A program made the position numbers and the translations under genes. Under the pieces are notes generated by a model. It did not search any database. It was given only the letters and a program-made list of their open reading frames with translations, and had not been told where the DNA came from. A stretch of DNA of 9,031 bases from Candidatus Woesebacteria bacterium (GTDB taxonomy: Bacteria; Patescibacteriota; Microgenomatia; UBA8517): the NCBI GenBank assembly GCA_027327685.1, contig DAHVYL010000019.1, forward strand, positions 1 through 9,031, in the 5' to 3' direction. Shown in pieces: positions 5,858 to 9,031 of this stretch (positions are counted from its first letter, which is position 1; every line of letters starts with the position of its first letter).

Positions 5858-6583
5858 TTATTTTCCAACTTCTTTTTTCATTTCCATACCGCTTAAGAAG
5901 AGCTCATAGATTTGCTGATAGAGGTCTTTGATTCTTTCTTTTTTATCGTCATTCAGGTTCGGGTCTTTCAAAAGTTCGTCGAGATATTTTTGAATATTGA
6001 CCAGTTTCAGTTTAAAATCTCCCTCGGCCCAGCTTTTTACTTCTTCTTCCTGGGATTTGATCTCTTCGATAAAATCCTGACTGACATTTTTCAAAACTTG
6101 TATTTTTTGTTCATTTTTCAGGATTTGTATATAAAGATTGCCAAACATTGCCGAAATGGGGGCGATCGAAAGAAGGGAGGCTATCTGAAGTATCTCGGTC
6201 CAGAAATCGGCTCTTGGGGTAAGCACAAACAAAATTGCAAACGAAAGTGCGGCTACTATGGAAGTAGTCGGTGCGGATAAAAGGGCGATTCCGAATAGCA
6301 AAAAATAAGTCAGGAAGAAAATGGGGGAGGTAAATCCTCCGGTTGTAAAAAGCAGGAAAGAAACCGCGAAAGAGAAAACGAAAATATCAAAGGAGACTCT
6401 TGAGGCGACGGTTAAAAATTTCTTTCTGATTAAAAACGAAATAAGCATGTAGGCGGCAACAAGAAGCCCCGAAATCTGAAGACTGTATTCCGCAATGGGA
6501 GTTTTTGCAATAAAATAGGACAGTCCCAGGGCGGCGGCGGTGAGGAGACTGTGCATAAGAACCTTTCCGGATGAGTTTGGCAT
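5858..6583 (-). CDS. six-TM membrane protein with cytoplasmic helical tail (kinase-less sensor-like)
   Basis: This 241-residue protein has six predicted TM helices at about 11-27, 33-52, 65-80, 87-103, 106-122 and 129-154. A charged helical region (about 155-238) rich in Lys, Glu and Gln follows. The RKK after helix 2 and the basic residues after helix 6 suggest that both ends are cytoplasmic. The TTGGFTSPIFF stretch between helices 3 and 4 resembles the GG-x2-(S/N)P loop in membrane domains of RegB-type and related sensor histidine kinases. No H-box, ATPase or GGDEF domain follows, and the protein ends in TAA. It may be a signalling input domain whose output is a partner protein, or a scaffold for the surface complex. 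It is the first gene of the operon. ATG at 6583 is used; a second ATG at residue 10 is possible. No Shine-Dalgarno sequence precedes it. Confidence 0.75.
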   Translation of the reverse strand: MPNSSGKVLMHSLLTAAALGLSYFIAKTPIAEYSLQISGLLVAAYMLISFLIRKKFLTVASRVSFDIFVFSFAVSFLLFTTGGFTSPIFFLTYFLLFGIALLSAPTTSIVAALSFAILFVLTPRADFWTEILQIASLLSIAPISAMFGNLYIQILKNEQKIQVLKNVSQDFIEEIKSQEEEVKSWAEGDFKLKLVNIQKYLDELLKDPNLNDDKKERIKDLYQQIYELFLSGMEMKKEVGK

Positions 6584-6590
6584 TAAAAAA

Positions 6591-6596
6591 AGTGTA
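6591..6596 (-). promoter_or_regulatory. candidate -10 box of the envelope operon
   Basis: On the minus strand, TACACT (6596-6591) lies 7 nt before the ATG at 6583, the same near-leaderless spacing as on the plus-strand genes. The matching -35 region falls inside the palindrome at 6610-6629 (TATTCA or TTCAAT, both poor matches). Evidence is a 4/6 match plus position. Confidence 0.3.
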
Positions 6597-6603
6597 CGCT
6601 AAA

Positions 6604-6661
6604 GTGGTAAAATTGAATAGATTCAATTTGCTACGGTTTTATGCAGGTGTAGTAAAATTGA
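6604..6661 (+). promoter_or_regulatory. repeated -10-like boxes upstream of leuS
   Basis: GTGGTAAAATTGA at 6604-6616 recurs as GTAGTAAAATTGA at 6649-6661 (12 of 13 identical, 45 bp apart). Each contains TAAAAT (6608-6613 and 6653-6658). The second box ends 8 nt before the leuS ATG and would give a nearly leaderless transcript. The first has TGG directly before TAAAAT, an extended -10 form, and would give a leader of about 45 nt. Good -35 boxes were not found at standard spacing. Confidence 0.4.
6610..6629. repeat. perfect 20-bp palindrome, possible operator
   Basis: AAATTGAAT (6610-6618) and ATTCAATTT (6621-6629) are exact inverted copies separated by AG. The 2-nt centre is too small for a normal RNA loop, and no T tract follows, so a dimeric protein site is more likely than a terminator. 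It overlaps the end of the first leuS-side -10 box and the -35 region of the operon promoter, so a bound protein could affect both directions. Confidence 0.45.
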
Positions 6662-6666
6662 CAAAT

Positions 6667-8973
6667 ATGGATAAGTACGATCACAAAAAAATAGAGAAAA
6701 AGTGGCAGGAGAAGTGGGAAAAGGAAAAAATATACTTTCCGGATCTTTCCGGGGCAGAGGGTAAATACTACAACTTGTGGATGTTTCCGTACCCTTCGGC
6801 GGAAGGCCTTCACGCAGGCCACGTTTTTGCCTCAACGGGGAGCGACGTTTTCGGCCGTTTTATGAGAATGCAGGGAAAAACTGTTTTTCAGCCGATCGGA
6901 TACGATTCTTTTGGAATTCATTCTGAAAACTATGCAATTAAAATCGGGGAAGACCCCCATAGAGTGGTCAAAAGAACAACCAAGCATTATGAGGAGCAGA
7001 TGAGATCTTTGGGACATGGATATGATTGGATGCATACCTTGACCACTTCCGACCCTGATTATTATAGATGGACACAGTGGTTGTTTCTAAAAATGTGGCA
7101 GGCCGGCCTGGCCTATAAAAAGAAAGCCACGGTTAACTTTTGCCCTTCCTGCAAAACCGTACTTGCCGATGAGCAGGTTGTAACTCCCTCCGCTGCCGGA
7201 AAAGAACCCAAAAACGCCCGGGGAGAAGTGGTAGATGAGACTCCTGAGATTAAAGTCTGCGAACGCTGCGGCACCATAGTTGAGAAGAGGGATCTCGATC
7301 AATGGTTTTTTAAGATTACCAAATATGCCGACAGGCTTCTTGAGAGTTTAGAAAAAATTGACTGGAGTGCCCGTGTGAAGCTTGCTCAGAAAAACTGGAT
7401 TGGGAAGAGCCAAGGAATGCTCATCAGATTTAAGACGGAAGACGGAGAAGAGATTGAAGTTTTTACCACAAGACCGGATACACTGAATGCGGCCACTTTT
7501 ATAGCCATAGCCGATGAGGATTTCTATAACCGGGAAAGCTCCGAAAAAATAGGTGAATTTACAGGGAAATACGCACTTGAGCCTTTAAGCGGAAGAAGGC
7601 TTCCTGTCTGGAAAACAAATTACGTAGCTCCCGGATATGGAACAGGTGCCATCATGGGAGTACCTGCACATGATGAGCGTGATATGGAATTTGCCGAAAA
7701 ATATCATTTGGATATAGTTCAGAAAGATCCCGACAAAAACCTTTGGCAGGAGATTTCCGAAAAAGGTTTTGGGAAAAAACACACAAACTACCATCTAAGG
7801 GACTGGTTGGTCAGCCGTCAGAGATATTGGGGTGCCCCAATTCCCATGGTTGATTGTCCGAAATGCGGCTGGGTTCCCGTTCCCGAAAAGGATCTTCCGG
7901 TAATACTACCGAATATATCAGACTATAAACCCGAAGGCACAGGGAAAGGCCCTTTGGCCAACCATAAGGAGTTTTATCAGGTTAAGTGTCCGAAATGCGG
8001 CGGAGATGCTACCCGTGAGACTGATGTCATGGATACATTTGTGGATTCGAGTTGGTATTTTTTGAGATATCCGTCTTCAGGTGAAAAGGACGCACCTTTT
8101 GATGAGGGGGTAACCAAGAAATGGCTTCCGGTTGACCTTTATTTCGGTGGGGCGGAGCACTCCGTACTTCACCTCATGTATTCCAGATTTGTGACAAAAG
8201 TACTTTTTGATTTAAAGTTTTTGGGCTTTGATGAGCCTTTCCCCAAGTTTTTTGCACACGGGTTGATGATTAAGGATGGATTCAAAATGAGCAAAAGCAG
8301 GGGGAACGTGGTCAACCCGGATCAATATGTGTCCAAGTTTGGTGCAGACACCCTCAGGCTCTATGTGATGTTTCTGGGCCCGATGGATGCCTCTCCCGAC
8401 TTCAGAGACTCGGGAATCGAGGGAATGGGAAGATTTGTAGCAAGGCTTTGGAAACTCTTTAATCAACCGTTAACTGACGCTCAACCGTCAAAAGAGGTGG
8501 TCTCCAAGCTCAATCAGGTAATAAAGAAAGTGACGGAGGATATGTATAATTTTAAATATAATACAGCCATAGCCTCAATCATGGAGCTTGTGAATATGCT
8601 TGAGGACAACAAAAATCAAGTTTCTCTCCCGATTCTGAAATCTTTGGCTCTTATTCTTGCCCCCTTTGCCCCTCATTTGGCGGAAGAAGTATGGGTTGAG
8701 GTCTTGGGTCAGCCCTTCAGTATTCACAAGGCAAGTTGGCCGGAATATGACAGTAGTTTGATGCAGAAAGATACGGTAACGATGATTATTCAGGTTAACG
8801 GAAAAATAAGAGCTACACTAAGCCTTGGGAGCGAATACGCAAATACCCAAGAAAAAGTTGTCGAAATTGCCAAAAAGGATGAAAAAATTGTTAAATGGCT
8901 GGAGGGCAAAAAAATTAAAAAGACAGTCTTTGTACCCGGAAGGTTGGTTAACTTCGTAGTGGAAGAGGGTTAA
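6667..8973 (+). CDS. leuS: leucyl-tRNA synthetase, compact form
   Basis: This cytoplasmic class Ia synthetase charges tRNA(Leu) with leucine using ATP. The 768 residues show HAGH at 49-52 (HIGH motif) and KMSKS at 540-544. One Cys4 zinc knuckle is at C159/C162/C198/C201, and CxxC pairs occur at C397/C400 and C441/C444. The CP1 editing domain has TTRPDT (267-272) and GVPAHDERD (331-339), with D339 matching the E. coli editing Asp345. RDWLVSRQRYWGAP (378-391) and the C-terminal domain (IIQVNGKIRA to FVPGRLVNF) are typical. It is about 90 residues shorter than E. coli LeuRS: the leucine-specific insert before KMSKS is absent and the end of the editing domain is reduced. The ATG at 6667 is preferred over an in-frame ATG at 6571, because MDKYDHKKIEKKWQ is the normal LeuRS N-terminus and the longer form would overlap the divergent gene. 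Confidence 0.97.
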   Translation: MDKYDHKKIEKKWQEKWEKEKIYFPDLSGAEGKYYNLWMFPYPSAEGLHAGHVFASTGSDVFGRFMRMQGKTVFQPIGYDSFGIHSENYAIKIGEDPHRVVKRTTKHYEEQMRSLGHGYDWMHTLTTSDPDYYRWTQWLFLKMWQAGLAYKKKATVNFCPSCKTVLADEQVVTPSAAGKEPKNARGEVVDETPEIKVCERCGTIVEKRDLDQWFFKITKYADRLLESLEKIDWSARVKLAQKNWIGKSQGMLIRFKTEDGEEIEVFTTRPDTLNAATFIAIADEDFYNRESSEKIGEFTGKYALEPLSGRRLPVWKTNYVAPGYGTGAIMGVPAHDERDMEFAEKYHLDIVQKDPDKNLWQEISEKGFGKKHTNYHLRDWLVSRQRYWGAPIPMVDCPKCGWVPVPEKDLPVILPNISDYKPEGTGKGPLANHKEFYQVKCPKCGGDATRETDVMDTFVDSSWYFLRYPSSGEKDAPFDEGVTKKWLPVDLYFGGAEHSVLHLMYSRFVTKVLFDLKFLGFDEPFPKFFAHGLMIKDGFKMSKSRGNVVNPDQYVSKFGADTLRLYVMFLGPMDASPDFRDSGIEGMGRFVARLWKLFNQPLTDAQPSKEVVSKLNQVIKKVTEDMYNFKYNTAIASIMELVNMLEDNKNQVSLPILKSLALILAPFAPHLAEEVWVEVLGQPFSIHKASWPEYDSSLMQKDTVTMIIQVNGKIRATLSLGSEYANTQEKVVEIAKKDEKIVKWLEGKKIKKTVFVPGRLVNFVVEEG

Positions 8974-9010
8974 TGTTGGTTATTTACCCCTCGGTGGCAT
9001 AAGTGGTGTT

Positions 9011-9029
9011 GTGGTATAAATAATTAATG
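9011..9029 (+). promoter_or_regulatory. possible promoter and start codon of the next gene
   Basis: GTGGTATAAATAA at 9011-9023 resembles the boxes before leuS and has TGG directly before TATAAA. An ATG at 9027-9029 begins 6 nt after the hexamer. Only five bases of any gene would be in view, so no product can be named. The 37 bases between leuS and this box contain no clear terminator. Confidence 0.3.
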
Positions 9030-9031
9030 CA

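Larger units (their letters stand above)
751..6583 (-). other. six-gene envelope operon
   Basis: Six genes run in the same direction from 6583 to 751. The gaps, in transcription order, are 2, 8, 30 and 2 bp, then an 11-bp overlap. No internal terminator was seen, and only the 30-bp gap (4102-4131) could hold a promoter. All six products are predicted to be membrane or exported proteins. Products 2 and 4 share a C-terminal domain, and products 3 and 5 are paralogues, so the operon contains two copies of one secreted-plus-anchor module. Co-transcription is inferred from spacing. Confidence 0.8.

Noticed and set aside
5912..6280. Plus-strand frame of 122 codons rich in Phe, Ile and Leu
   Set aside because: It is the antisense of the Lys/Glu-rich helical tail of the six-TM gene; such codons read as hydrophobic residues on the opposite strand.
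6571..6666. N-terminal extension of leuS starting at the ATG at 6571
   Set aside because: The extra 32 residues do not resemble LeuRS, overlap the start of the divergent gene, and are encoded by the palindrome and promoter-like repeats; ATG 6667 gives the standard N-terminus.

Overview
The window looks like a chromosomal segment of an uncultured Patescibacteria/CPR bacterium, most likely of the Microgenomates (OP11) type. This is inferred from three things: a compact leucyl-tRNA synthetase, secreted beta-rich proteins of a style common in those genomes, and genes that are tightly packed and largely lack Shine-Dalgarno sequences. TGA ends two of the genes (those ending at 751 and 5121), so the recoded UGA=Gly code of Gracilibacteria/SR1 is unlikely. 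No rRNA, tRNA, transposase, integrase or CRISPR array was seen.

Layout. Bases 1-278 hold no convincing gene; they carry a possible promoter (137-166), a terminator-like hairpin (213-243) and a TATAAT box just before the first gene. At 279-758 (+) is a small membrane-anchored protein with one Ig-like domain. It meets, tail to tail with an 8-bp overlap, a six-gene block on the minus strand (6583 down to 751). In transcription order the block encodes: a six-TM protein with a cytoplasmic helical tail (6583-5858); a secreted protein ending in a conserved C-terminal domain (5855-5121); a DUF916/WxL-anchor-like protein with a C-terminal TM helix (5112-4132); a larger secreted, cysteine-containing protein ending in the same kind of C-terminal domain (4101-2638); a second DUF916-like TM protein with a cytoplasmic coiled coil (2635-1598); and a two-domain Ig-like/carboxypeptidase-regulatory-like TM protein (1608-751). 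Gaps are 2, 8, 30 and 2 bp, then an 11-bp overlap, so this is almost certainly one operon. Divergent from it, after 83 bp containing a perfect 20-bp palindrome and repeated -10-like boxes, is leuS (6667-8973, +). The last 58 bp may hold the promoter and start codon of a further gene.

How the genes may work together (inference). The operon contains two consecutive copies of a two-gene module: a secreted protein with a shared C-terminal domain, followed by a membrane-anchored DUF916-like protein. This resembles the csc/WxL cell-surface complex loci of Firmicutes, where DUF916/DUF3324 proteins accompany secreted WxL proteins. No LPxTG sorting signal is visible; anchoring seems to rely on C-terminal TM helices. 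The leading six-TM gene resembles the membrane part of a sensor kinase without the kinase. The block is best read as a cell-envelope display or adhesion system of unknown ligand. leuS is housekeeping and probably only a neighbour, although it may share regulatory DNA with the operon.
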